Source: Phoronis australis (lineage: Eukaryota; Phoronida; Phoronidae). Taken from it: a stretch of DNA of 64,000 nucleotides. Position 1 is the stretch's first letter. Every line of letters begins with the position of its first letter. The stretch spans positions 1-64,000 of the forward strand of contig NMRA01000583.1 of the NCBI GenBank assembly GCA_002633005.1. Reading direction: 5' to 3'. Both the position numbers and the translations under genes were made by a program. Below are positions 1 to 11,116 of this stretch, piece by piece. A model generated the notes under the pieces. That model was not told where the DNA came from. It saw nothing but the letters and a program-made list of their open reading frames with translations, and did no database searches.

Positions 1-264
1 CTTTGAGCAGCTTTTTTGGTGTAATAATGTTCAGTATTTACGGACTGAATAAACAAAAATGTTGACCTAATAAATACCACAAAAAGTATAAAAAGTTATG
101 GTTGACAATTTAAAACAATAAATACAAGGATTCATGAGAGAATATATCAATCATAAGTGTCGCAAATGGTAAGTTCTGAAGTGTCTCTGTCTTTTAACTG
201 TCAAAAAGTTGTTTTAAAAGATGAACAGGTACGACTATCTTTGATTTAAACAAGCAGACGGTAC

Positions 265-425
265 CATTAGCAAAGCCGGATTGGGCTTTTTCAAGCGCAG
301 ATTTTAGGTTCTTCATGGTCTGAGTGGTTTCAGCTTCCACGCCCCCAGGGACCAATTGCCCAGTGGCTGGATCGATGCCCATAAGACCAGCAGAGAACAC
401 ATTGACACCAGTGTTCACTATATCA
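265..425 (-). CDS. RidA-family paralog, exon 2 only (gene continues off left edge)
   Basis: This single internal exon codes for the N-terminal half of a RidA (YjgF/YER057c/UK114) protein. Members of this family hydrolyse reactive enamine/imine intermediates made by PLP enzymes. The 53 whole codons run from DIVNTGVNVFSAGL to EKAQSGFAN and include the typical DPATGQLVPGGVEAET stretch. The exon is bounded by TTTCAG and GTACCG and has the same phases as exon 2 of the two paralogs in this window (first base completes a codon; one base is left over). The usual SGQ motif reads SAG. Exons 3-5 would lie left of base 1 because the gene is on the minus strand. No convincing exon 1 was found between 541 and 5151. 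It may be functional or a decaying copy; only this exon can be judged. Confidence 0.85.
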
Positions 426-432
426 CTGAAAC

Positions 433-472
433 AGAGTATCATCAAGTAAAATAGAGTATCATCAAGTAAAAC
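433..472. repeat. 20-bp direct duplication upstream of a splice acceptor
   Basis: Two back-to-back copies of a 20-bp unit (433-452 and 453-472, differing at the last base) begin seven bases upstream of the exon 2 acceptor of the RidA paralog, in its presumed branch-point/polypyrimidine region. Confidence 0.8.
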
Positions 473-774
473 AATGGACTTGTTGATTCTGGGAGCCTCG
501 CTTTTACAGATACTATACATGGCGCCACATACAAAGACCACTGGAAAAAGACACTGTTACGCTACGCCATAACTACTACAGTAAGCTGAAACGAGATGTA
601 CTATCTTGTTAAATATAAACATGCACAGAAAATTTTGTTAACTATCAACCCAAAATGATGTTACTGTTGCTCTGAGCTTAACTAGAATCAGGTATATATA
701 TTATGCTAATCAAGTAAAAAACCAGACCAGAAAACCACTCAGAAACAACGGAACTATGGCACCACAAACCAAAA

Positions 775-985
775 AGGTGAAAAATGGCTGCCACACTGGC
801 ATCTTGCAGTCAATTTCAACTAAAAACAATAGGATTTGAGCTATTCACAAATTGCGATCACACATTTTGTGCAAATTCTACCCTGACATGATAAGAAATG
901 TGACCTGTACTAGCGTGCGAACAAACAAAAAACAAACAAATTTTAAGTCCAAGCAACATACTTGGAGAAACTGCATTTTGGTAAG
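775..985. repeat. Dispersed repeat, copy A
   Basis: This segment matches 50028-50231 over about 200 bp at moderate identity. Shared landmarks are a run reading AACAATAGG-TTTGAGCTA, then TTTGTGCA or its variant, then ACAAACAAAAAAC, then TTGGAGAAA-TGCATTT. No terminal repeats or coding potential were recognised, so the class is unknown. Confidence 0.65.
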
Positions 986-1102
986 TAATTAAAAGTCATT
1001 TACATTACAGTACTGTGGCACTGTCATGGTCTTGGATTGTAAGAATCTGAGTTTCTTCCACTGAACAAAGGGGGAAGTAAACTGGTTCTCAAATACCAGG
1101 AC

Positions 1103-1160
1103 TACTGTAAGCAGGAGTACTGTAAGCAGGAGTTCTGTAAGCAGGAGTACTGTAAGCAGG
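1103..1160. repeat. 15-bp minisatellite, about 4 copies
   Basis: Unit TACTGTAAGCAGGAG is repeated nearly perfectly four times. Because 15 is a multiple of 3, it gives a Leu/Thr/Val-rich open frame on the minus strand (ORF 989-1213), which is a repeat artefact. Confidence 0.9.
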
Positions 1161-2064
1161 CAAGGTAAGTGACTGGAACCTAACAAACTTTCTAATGCAT
1201 TGGGCAAGACCAAAGAAACTACCTTGTGTTTATTTTATATTGAGTAATAGATGGCGCTCCAGTACCGTCAATTGTTCCACAGAAAAAAGCGAACCCCACG
1301 AGTCACGGATAAATTGCCTCCATTTCATCAATCGAATTCTGAACAGTATTACAAGCCATTATTTGCAAACGTTACTACGTTCTGTAAATGTAAAGTTCAA
1401 ACCTCAACTTGGCCATTCTGTTGTCATTTGATTTAATTTGGCCTACTCATGATTTACACTACAGCCTAGCTAGTCATTGCCTAGGCACCCGGGCACTCGC
1501 TTAACACAACTGATATCTCAACGCAAACTAACCATTTATCGCAGTGGTAACAGCGTAAAAACCACACCAGATTCGTCAATTGCCTCCTATGTACTTACCA
1601 CGATGTTTGGTCACATTTCGGACTTGGTTTGACCACAGTGCGTGGAAAGGTAACGTGCTGTGCCATTCTAGACGAAGTCAAACCCATAACGTCACGTGAC
1701 TTAAGCATCAGGTTTGAATGCTTTAATAAATGTTGTTACTAATGAGTGACTCACTTCCACGAAAAAACCTTTTTAATGCATTGCCATGTTCATAAATTTT
1801 ACAAACACGTGACTTTAACTCATGAGAGTTATTTTGATTATGGCGTGCGAAATCAGAAACCTTTGTTAACGTGGTGCAGAGAAATTCACTGAGACCATGG
1901 ATACTCTTGTGGTGAGGAGTCTAGCTGGGCATGTACTCGCTTTGCCGCAATAAGCGCGATCTCTGAGTTGGAACACAGATTGATTCAGTTCTCAATATCG
2001 ACCCCATCTAGAGAGCAAGGGAAAGTAGAGTCATCTCGCTCTTTCGTTACTGTCACTTGGGAAC

Positions 2065-2226
2065 ATGGCGGATCGAGGGGGCTCGGGGATCCGGGGGGGA
2101 GGCCGGCCCGCGGAGACTGATCATCATATTGACAACTTCAAGGTGCCAGCAGGCACTTACTGCGGTAGGCAGTACTTTCAGCAAGTTGTGCGGGACCCGC
2201 GTGGATCAGGTCCAATAAGCCCTTAA
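2065..2226 (+). CDS. Short ATGGCGG-initiated ORF or candidate first exon, unrecognised
   Basis: A 53-codon ORF begins at an ATG in good context (GGGAACATGGCGG) inside a GC-rich, CpG-containing stretch, as first exons of housekeeping genes often do. Its start is Gly/Arg-rich (MADRGGSGIRGGGRPAETD). Possible donors are GTGCCA after residue 26 or GTAGGC after residue 33, so it could be exon 1 of a plus-strand gene rather than a complete 53-residue protein. No downstream exon or homologous family was recognised. It could also be chance. Confidence 0.25.
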   Translation: MADRGGSGIRGGGRPAETDHHIDNFKVPAGTYCGRQYFQQVVRDPRGSGPISP

Positions 2227-2372
2227 ATTTCGTCGTCCCCGCAGACAGCAAACGCCACCGTAGACTGCATGGCCCGAGGCACAGCGCGGCGCCACAAAAT
2301 GTATTGGCGATGAGGCAGAAAAATCTACCCCTCAAAAGGAGTAGGGAATTAGCAAATCTGGCACCCGCAATA

Positions 2373-2438
2373 GGGGGTCTCTCAGCAATTTTTGGTACAC
2401 GCCTGCGGACACTGACCTTGCCAATATGAGAGACCCCC
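2373..2438. repeat. 12-bp perfect inverted repeat (hairpin), 42-nt loop
   Basis: GGGGGTCTCTCA at 2373-2384 pairs perfectly with TGAGAGACCCCC at 2427-2438. The loop holds AATTTTTGG (2387-2395), which resembles an Sm-protein site. I do not recognise a specific snRNA. Confidence 0.5.
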
Positions 2439-5151
2439 CCCGCGGTTTAGCTGTGCCGCTTTGAGGCGGATCAGTGATTTTAGTGTCTGGGTCACAATAT
2501 TGTGCCTATTCAATTACATACAAATGTAGCCTATACGACTGGGGCATCAAGTTCTCCAGAAAACAGTGCACAAGCAAAGCGCATTGTCACGGTGGTGGTT
2601 CACGTTCCGTAACTTTCGCTCTATTCAGCCTCGGTCATGTGATCATTGGACAATTTTTTCAGTCCCTGGTGTAACGTATTTCTTTTCTAAAGACGAAGGC
2701 AAAAACAACTTTGTCGCATCTGTGAAAGCAATTTAACTTTACAGTGGACACATATATAACCAACGCATATTACGTCACCCATCGGAGGGATCAGGCTCAA
2801 ATCTGAAGTGCTAGACTGATCGTTCCCGCGCAAAACTCTAGTTACTCGTCTCAAAAGAACTTAACACGACGTGCTCGTCTTTTTTGTTTTCGAAACTGAG
2901 GAGGCTCTCAGTCTAGCTGACTGGCCCGTAAAACCACGCCTGCACCCTTTTTACAGGGCCTGTTTATTTTCCCATGACGTCGTGTTTTTTCTTCTCATCA
3001 ATCATAAAAATGTTATTAATCTACAATTAAAGTAACACAGCAGGGTCATAACACTGAGACAACTCCTACGCAAACATTTGAGGTTATGTAGTATTTCCCA
3101 ACGCTCTTGCTCTTCGTGGCTCAAGCTAGCTGCTATCGATGCTGAAGAAAATCTGTTTGCTAAATAGACTTTAAAAATTCAAAGACGGCTAAGTAAAAAA
3201 CAGTGGTGTTTTGTGTGTTTTACTTATCGCAATTATCTCATCAGCCAAGCCCCTGATAGCGACTAGCTCATTTCAATCCGTGACAAAGGCTTGATGAGCT
3301 GAGGAATTCTTGTACTCTGGGGGTAAACAGTGCACGCTTTCTAGTCTACTTGCGTGCCCGTACTCCTGTTAGAGTAAGTTTTGCCACGATATTATCAATT
3401 AATTCGTCAGTTCTGCTTCGAAATCGTGCAACCCCAGTATGTCACTGAAAGAACGACCTAGTTCCCGGCAAGCTCTTGAAGCTTAGGCCATCAATACTGA
3501 CTGTCACTCTTTCTCCAGTTTTTAATAATTTATGATAGCCAGCCTTCATCAGAAAGACAGGGTTCTTTTATGGGTGACTGGCGAAATTCTTTTTAAGATC
3601 GTTAGTCAAACCATCATGTGGACTGGAAACACGCTCACGTCGATCACACTCAGCTGATGGGAAGGACTGAGGGTATGATTTTTGATGATCGTTTAAAGTG
3701 TATAGGTTTTACGGATGCATTAACTGGTGAGAGGACGAGGATTGGTCGACACACTCAAAACAGGGATTTGCATCTCTTCAACCTTTTCCGTACTAAGTCG
3801 GCGGATGAAGCCCCCGCTTTTCCGATTCGTGTATAGTTGGACATAAGCTTTCCTTTGTGAAAAAGTTGCAAACAATGTGGGACTAGAAAAGTTTCAAACA
3901 GAAACATGCTTTTCAACAGAAGTTTATTCACGTTTGTACATACAAGTATTGCATTATAAACTTTTGAATTGATGCCATAACCAAAAAGTGATCCAAAATG
4001 CCACAGTACTTGTGAACGCCCCCGACCATAGATACTCGACAATAACAGGCTATCATAAGATGGCAGGCGCTTGACAGCAAATGAAACTCGCAGTCACATT
4101 AGCAGAATATCAATAGACAAACAGAAAAATGGTTATTTCACATCATTCTCGGTTACCTTTCAAAAACAGCTACTAACCCTCCCACTGTCAAAAAATAACA
4201 TCCTACTATACCTTACTGGTAATACAACCGATTCTTGGGGTTGGTTATTGTAACAGATCAGGTTGAATGACTAGTTGGCACCACACGCCTACACGACGAG
4301 CATGGTCTCAAACGCTGTGGAGCATGAAATAATGTCTTCTATAAAGGAAATGACCAAAATCACATCGGACGGCTTATCGCCGCGCATTAATTAAAGCGAG
4401 AAACTTGGAGCTTTAAGCCAGTCGTGTTTGTTCAAGGAATGTACAGGTTGCCATGAAGGCTGTCGTGAAGTTCTAAACATGGGAGGGAGATTTTTAGTGA
4501 AAGTTGGCCAAAGGTATCACTTGGATTTAAAGTTTTAAAACAGTGTTTATAAACAAGTCCATGATTGGAGAGAAGTCAGCCAGCCACCTTCCATTGACAT
4601 ACCGACTCAACAAAGGAAACTCATGTCTGAAATAGTGGTAGTAGGTATCTCATCCATGAACTCAGTGTTGACTCAAACAGAACTACTTGGGACCATTTTA
4701 AGGTTAAAGAATCGTCAGATATTCCTCGTCAACTAGTGGCATGAAAAGTGTAATGTACATTCTCTGGTTTCAATCGGCTTGAAACATCAATGTCCTACAG
4801 TCAATTGCAGATTGCTCAATGCAGAGAATGTTTTATTGCCCGGACAAACTCCTTGTATTAACAGGGTCCAATGTAAGAAACGAGCAATGATAGGGTATGA
4901 GCAAGCTGCATTTATCCATGTTTAACTGGCTAAAAATGAAAATCAGGATGTAACTTGATCAAGACTAACTTCACTAAAAGGACCATGAATGAGAGGATCA
5001 ATCCTTAGACCAACCACAGAGTCACTAACAGCTGCTCAATACATGCCACGGATTCTTAATTACAGACTTCAAACAGTTCTACAACAAAAAATTATATATT
5101 ATGTCACCATAGCAACCAATTTAACAACAAAATATCTTGGGTTCAGGCTGT

Positions 5152-7658
5152 CTACTCTTTGTCCGGCAGATCCATGGTAAGGGCCCAGGCTTCAATCTGC
5201 ACACGAGCTCCCTGTGAAAAGAACCATCATATATGAGACTGAGTAATTAGGTTGCGAAAAGTCTTCAGAGCAAAATCTCGCATGTTGGAGAAATATAATG
5301 CCAACCCCCAACCTACTTTAGCTGTTCAAAATGATTCACTATTGCATTTCCAAGACTATTCACGCAAATTTACAGTTTTATTATGCATTGACGTCACTTT
5401 TGTTTGTGAATAAAGCATAGTCTATGAATAAAGTCAACCAGGAATCATAGAAATCTAACAAAATGATAATTGCGTTAAAGAGAAAAGGACGTTGTTAATA
5501 AGAATGCCCATGCAAACCCTGAGAGGGGAAGATTGGCAGCCCAAGGTTTAACTAGACATAACAATTACATTGCCCATTGCTACTGACTTAAAAGACACTA
5601 GATGGTCAGCCAACCAACAAATGTTAATCTCTTTAACTGCTAAGAACCACACCATGAACCTAGTTGACATCTATATTTCAAAATAAAACCTTAATAACTA
5701 CAAGTACATGACAATGTGAATAAGTGATTCATGGCTCCACAATGTATACACCTACCTTAGGCAATGCTTCAACTGCATATGCTGCTCTGGCTGGGAATTT
5801 ACCATCCGGAAAACCTGAAATATTTAATATATAAAGAACTTCATCAGACCTAGCTTTGACCAGAGACATCAACTTTTTAGTTTGGCCACAAATTCTTAGA
5901 AAACTGATTTTAACTGATTGAATGGATTCCAAAGTACAAGCCTTTGAAAAAAAAATAACCTTTTAGTTTGTTCTGAAAAGCTAAAACTCATGACCCCCAC
6001 CTGTTTATAAACCGTGCTTACAAGCCTATAAAGCAATTAGTAAATTCTAATCAGTCTATACTGCAGTCAATCAAGTCTGAAAAGGAAGCTGCAGTGCATT
6101 CTTGACAAAACAGATACCCTCAAACATGGCATTGCCTGTGATTTTAACTGAATTGAAATGAGACACAAAGAAGGCCAGAAAGCTTGTTTACTTACAGGTT
6201 TTGTATTCAGCGTCCACAACACTAAAGTCATTGATATCTGTCAGGAAGATCTTTGCCTTGACAACTAAAAATAAAATTACCAAATAAGAGAGAGTCTGGC
6301 ATTATAAAATGAAAGACCTTTTTTTCACTCCAATTAGTTTTACATTCTATAACAGCAAAATTCAATCATTATCACAGAAGAAAGTTCACACCAAAAATAG
6401 AAAACTTTCAAAGCACACGTATGTTCCAGCTTATGTCCATGCACCTGGCATCACAAATTATGTGGTTTCTAAATGTTCTTACGGTGATTTTGCATATAAG
6501 CAATTGGTTCATGCACTTAGCTTCACTTATGGCAAAATGTCTTCTATTTGAGACGAAATAATTGACCTAAAGGCCTTATTCATTCTTGAAGTGCTGCTTA
6601 CATTCTTGTGATGGTCACATTGTTTCAAAACAGTATCTAATGGTGTGACATATATTTCATGAAAAAAATGATCAAATAAAACTTCCCTTGCCAGCTATAT
6701 CGTGTCCGAAATAGGGGAGAAATTACCAATATACAGAAAGGAGCAGGCGGCTATCCCTTGCATACATTTTTAAACTGGGTATTTTCTGTGCACCGTTTAT
6801 CTATTCTTTGTACTTTACATTCCAGTGCCATTTTGTGACAGTCGAATCAAACAAGTTGGAAACACATGCTACTGTAAGAAGATGCTACTTTGTGTTCACC
6901 CAGGTGTTGTGTGTATGGGTATATGGTCCATCCAGGCAATGAATGTAGGCAGAGATTCACATGAAAGCAGGTTGACTAAACAGATGCAAGGTCCAGGTCA
7001 CGCGTAAAAGACAGAGATTCACATCAAGGCATGTTGACTATAGGTGCAGGTGGCTTAATGTACAGATGTTGTAAAACAAACTTAGAAATGTCAAAATAAC
7101 AAAACATCTTGATTACATTCCTGTTTGAGTACACACTCATAGGCTTGTAATTGGGGAGGTATAAAGATGGGGGTGGGCTTATATGCAGGTCAGCTTAAAT
7201 TGGGGAGGTACAAAGACGGGGTGGGCTTATATGCAGGTCAGCTTAAACCAGACATTCGTGTAAAATCCCACAAGGTTGTACTGCGCCATAGTGCTTGTAT
7301 CACCTATATTTAGAATTCAGTGAACGTGCAGTCGAGATTTGTTGTATTCTAATAGCGACATGGTACAAGTAAAAGGCCGACATGGACAGAGTGGTAAGAC
7401 AGTGGGTATACACCTGAACAGTTGGCCTTATGAGATATGTAGTGGGAGTGGAGTTTGGACAGATACCTGAATGGATGCAACAATAATCACTGAATCTTAC
7501 TATGTTTAAAACCAGCTTTGGCTGACGTCAGAAGTGTGCCAACATTCTTAAGAGCTTGTTTGGCCTCGGCTCCAACACCGCCTGATACCAACTGACCACT
7601 GGGGTCAGCACCAATCTGGCCTGACACGAACATGGTGTTGTTGACTGAGATGGCTTGG
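5152..7658 (-). CDS. RidA-family reactive intermediate deaminase, exons 2-5
   Basis: Four minus-strand exons are seen: 7501-7658, 6196-6264, 5756-5814 and 5152-5211 (stop at 5152-5154). They encode about 115 residues of a RidA protein, which hydrolyses 2-aminoacrylate-type enamines/imines and forms homotrimers. Recognisable blocks are QAISVNNTMFVSGQIGADP (exon 2), FLTDINDFSVVDAEY (exon 3), KFPARAAYAVEALPKG (exons 4-5) and VQIEAWAL (exon 5). The substrate-carboxylate-binding Arg in PAR-AAY and the following Glu are both present, so the active site looks intact. Phases agree across all junctions (2, 1, 1, 0) and match the paralog to the right. Exon 1, which in this family carries the GPYS Tyr, was not found between 7659 and 13565, so the gene is either incompletely seen or has lost its start. 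A possible poly(A) signal (AATAAA on the minus strand) is at 4832-4837. Confidence 0.88.
7151..7247. repeat. Tandem duplication, 49-bp unit x2
   Basis: The segment 7151-7199, starting TTGGGGAGGTATAAAGATGG, is repeated at 7200-7247 with a few differences. It lies between exons 2 and 3 of the RidA gene. A looser duplication (AGATTCACAT-...-GTTGACTA) lies just left, at about 6945-7050. Confidence 0.85.
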
Positions 7659-8894
7659 CTGCAATAAAAATGTAGCTAGGCTATGACTGGTGTAATCAAA
7701 GTTTGTAATACTTGAATACTTTACAAGGAACCAAGACTCTGCCTGTGTATGCTAATATGTTGCTGATTGAAAGCCCGTAACACGTTTGGGGAAAAACATT
7801 TGTCCGCTGGGTATTCTTGGTTCCGTCTTGAACAGATGAGACAATAGTTGAATAGCCCCTATTATGTCAAAAAGCTTACTCATAAAGAGGTTAGCCTACA
7901 GTCGGGGGCATTGGTCCCCCACTCATTTGCCATTGAGAACGCACTGCTAGGCCTAATGAATCAGTGAAGAACGCCCGCCTCTGAAGTTTAGTGGCTGAAA
8001 CTGATGATTCACAAAATCAGGGATCACCTAATGACATTATTATCAAGAAGTGTGAAACTTTCAAGTTTATGATGAATTATGATCAAGACTGCAGGTGCTA
8101 ATTTTTGGCTCTAGACCTACAGACTTAAACGACTTGGATAGGCTGCAAATTGGACAACGATGCATGATGCATGTCAAGCAAGGCCTACCAGTCGGCACTC
8201 GGTAAAGCGGAAGGAGGGACTGACTGTGTCACTACAACAAAGAGTAGGAAAAATCAAGACTTATTTCGAGTGACGTACAAAGCATGTGTTGCACAAGATT
8301 TAAACTATGTATTCATTACCTAAATGCGCCTAATGGCGGTGGGGCATTCGCCGATTTCACAACCAACCGTACAATCGCAGCCATGTTGCTTCTTCTACTT
8401 GCAGAACACAGTGAGGCTCTGTACGTGTGTATCGGGGCCTTCCGGAACGCGCTTTCAAGGTTTTCAAAATATACCAAGCACGAATTTGTCATGCCGGGTA
8501 GGCCTACTGAGTATCGCCCCGAGAGAAGTTTGCAGGCAAATACCGGTTTAAATAAAAGGCTTAATTCAAAAAAAGTCTTTCAAATCATTGTAAGAGGCGT
8601 TTTGCCTCAGGCAAGGGACAAAACGTCATTTTTTTCAAGATCGAAGTCGCTAATTCCCCATCACATTTGCAATCCCCTTATAGCCTACATAATGGTAGAC
8701 TGTAGATCAATGATTATAGCGCCCAGCAGCACAGAGCACTTAGCGGCAGTGATGCGCCGAGTAGGCCTACCACTCACATCTCACGGTAACACAACGATGG
8801 AATCGATTGTCTCGATTTTTCTGCCGGGGTATGATCATGGAATTATTTGAAACTCTGATGATATTTAGCCTTCCATACTTGTATTAAAAGTGGT

Positions 8895-9060
8895 CCCCTT
8901 TCAGCCGGACCGCGGGCCGGGCTCTCTCGCGGAGGGCCGGCGGCAGTGACGCGGGGCCCAGTGGTGATTCTCCGTCCGGGTAAATTCTCCTGGACCCTCG
9001 TTGGGGAACCGTGACTGGGACAACCAGTTCGCACAAGCGTGCCCTAATCCAGACAGTGAC
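8895..9060. other. GC-rich patch of unknown origin
   Basis: A sharply bounded segment of about 165 bp, rich in GGCC/CGCGG, sits in AT-rich surroundings. It overlaps two short minus-strand ORFs rich in Pro, Arg and Gly that look compositional. It does not match rRNA or tRNA that I can recognise. It could be a promoter CpG patch for the RidA copy to its left or part of a repeat. Confidence 0.4.
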
Positions 9061-9694
9061 TAACCTGTCCTCAGTATGATTCACAAATTATGGCTTCCCT
9101 ACGATCGATCATGGCTCAAGAAATGACCTCAGTATACTCTAATTTCTCTTATGCATCGATTTTAAAAAAGACGGTTACCATTTACTTTTATTTTCAAAAA
9201 CGGTCATGTTGATCGTTTGCCTAATTACCGTAATGTTCGTTTTTTGACATGGGAAATTTTAATTATCGTACGCTAAACCATGCAGGCGGTGTCATCATGA
9301 CCTGTCCGAGGAATTCACTGGGATAGGTCTACTAGTGTGGGGCGAGCTGTCCACTTGAGTGCAAATCCTGCTTGCGTATGATTTGCCTAATGATGCAGCT
9401 GTCTACGATGGGAAGAAGGTACTGAATGAATTCTAAATTCCGTCACCGGAAACTCCTCCTCCCCCCCCAAAAAATCGTGCAAAGCACAGCAGTATCAAGT
9501 CAGTCCAAAATGACTGTATGCAAACAGATATGCCGTGATACACGAAAGTCAAGCATTCTAAAGATATGCGCGACTTTTCACCGCTCGATCCTTCTGAGCG
9601 GCTTTTATGCCAGGATCGGACTCAGTCGGACTCAGTTGCGATGACCGCATTGTCCTATGCGAGCAAGAACGACCCAATTAAGTGTAATTAACCG

Positions 9695-9857
9695 TAGTGG
9701 CGGATTTAGAGGGGGCAAAGGGGCCATGGCGCCCTAAAGTTCTGCCAGATTCCATTTGGCAGTTCGGGGGTGCGAATGTCTGACGGCCGGGCAAAATCCT
9801 GACTAATACATGCACTCTACCCTGCCCCCCCAACTCCAAATCCTGGATCCGCCCCTG
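9695..9857. mobile_element. Short hAT-like MITE with 8-bp target duplication
   Basis: This 163-bp element starts TAGTGGCGGATTTAGAGGG and ends CCTGGATCCGCCCCTG, which are imperfect terminal inverted repeats. It is flanked by an 8-bp direct repeat, ATTAACCG (9687-9694 and 9858-9865). An 8-bp duplication with AGNGGCGGAT ends fits non-autonomous hAT elements. Related copies are at 20598-20895 and 52406-52660. It has no transposase. Confidence 0.8.
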
Positions 9858-11087
9858 ATTAACCGGCCATAAACTGTAGTAAACATCTCTGGCTGTACAT
9901 AGTAGCGAATTTTCAAAATGCATTAATCAACCAACAGTTTTCGTTAAAAACTTGAACAAATACCACAGCGGTATTCAGATGGAAAAAACAACCAAGTTTG
10001 GTTATCGATTTTTAAAGGTACCCGATGAACTAGTAAGCTAATGGATCGAAGATAAACGACTGTCCGTATTTAGATACTCGGTGGATTTAGAAACGCTGAT
10101 CAGAGTTAACAACATCACGTGGATTATTCTTCTAATATGAACTAAGCTACATGTAAACAACTAAAAACAACACACAGTGACTAAATTAGATGTCGTAACT
10201 TTATGGCCCAGCCATTGCATGCCGAACTACTTTGCTCGAGGAGTAGACAAACTGATATTCGTGGAAACTGAATGCGCCAATTTCGGTAATTAGCTTGTAG
10301 GTGCAATGGAACACGTGTGAAGACGATGGCTAGCTTTTTAGTCAACGATCAGAGAGTGCAAGCAGTGGATGAGGTTGGTCCGTAGGCATGAGCTGTGATT
10401 TCATTCTTTTGGACTCAGGAAAAGCTAGAATTCATGTGAGTTACTGCAACCAAAATTGCCCATAGGTTCCAAATCTTCAGTTTGGCTAGATCACCATATT
10501 TGTACTTTTATATATATTTTATGATTTGAGTTCTAATAAAGATTGAACTTGAACTGATGACGTAGGTTCGTTTGCTGTGACATGTTAGTGTAGCTATGAA
10601 TCTGGAAAATTCAGGGATGGGTTCACAATTAACTGACTCCTAATTTGTTTTCAGACTTCGTTTAAAAACAAAATAAATGAAAAGATGGCAACCCTGAGGA
10701 AAAAATACAAGTAGACAGGAGTATTAAAAATAAAGTAAGCCTAATGAAAACAGGTATGAAACATTTAAAACCAACGTTCCATTAGGAAGTGGCCGCGCCC
10801 TTTGTCAATATCAACGCAAATTAAAGTTTTATTTCTTTTTTGTAATATTTAAAATGTAAGTTAAAACTACTCTCCACAATGTAGGCTTTAACTCTGTGCA
10901 AATGCCAGAGAAAACCAACTTGGGTGTAATAACAACCACCATTGTTAAAAAAGTAGTGCTAGCTATTACCTTTCCACTTCATTAGCGCAGATCTACATCA
11001 ATACAAAGAGCGTGCTGTATAAGCATCATAAAAGTTGTCTGGGGCTTATGAGCGGTGACCAGTGTAAGCGAGAATAGATCTCTCAGG

Positions 11088-11116
11088 ACCGGCATCCGAA
11101 AGGATGTAAGCCCGGT
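11088..11116 (+). other. Hairpin with GAAA tetraloop
   Basis: ACCGG-CATCC-GAAA-GGATG-TAAG-CCCGGT folds into an inner 5-bp stem closed by a GNRA-type GAAA loop and an outer 5-bp stem, with a 4-5-nt bulge on one side. It may be structured RNA or chance. No flanking ribozyme core was recognised. Confidence 0.3.

Larger units (their letters stand above)
426..5151. other. Intron/intergenic stretch between two RidA paralogs
   Basis: No recognisable conserved exon was found in this 4.7 kb. It should contain exon 1 and the promoter of the leftmost RidA copy. It holds a dispersed repeat (775-985), a 15-bp minisatellite (1103-1160), and a GC-rich, CpG-containing, promoter-like segment around 1900-2450 with a short ATGGCGG-initiated ORF. 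A strong minus-strand donor (GTAAGT) near 1609-1614 could belong to a 5' UTR exon. From about 2470 to 5151 I see nothing I can name. Confidence 0.5.

Noticed and set aside
3618-3836. 72-codon plus-strand ORF with an ordinary protein-like look
   Set aside because: No family recognised and no exon signals; too short to support alone.
8284-8850. 188-codon plus-strand ORF
   Set aside because: Longest unexplained ORF in the left part, but no family motif, no signal of exon structure, and an overlapping alternative frame of similar quality. Probably chance. A database search with its translation would settle it.
8880-9070. Possible rRNA or tRNA fragment in the GC-rich patch
   Set aside because: No conserved rRNA block and no A/B box with cloverleaf could be found.
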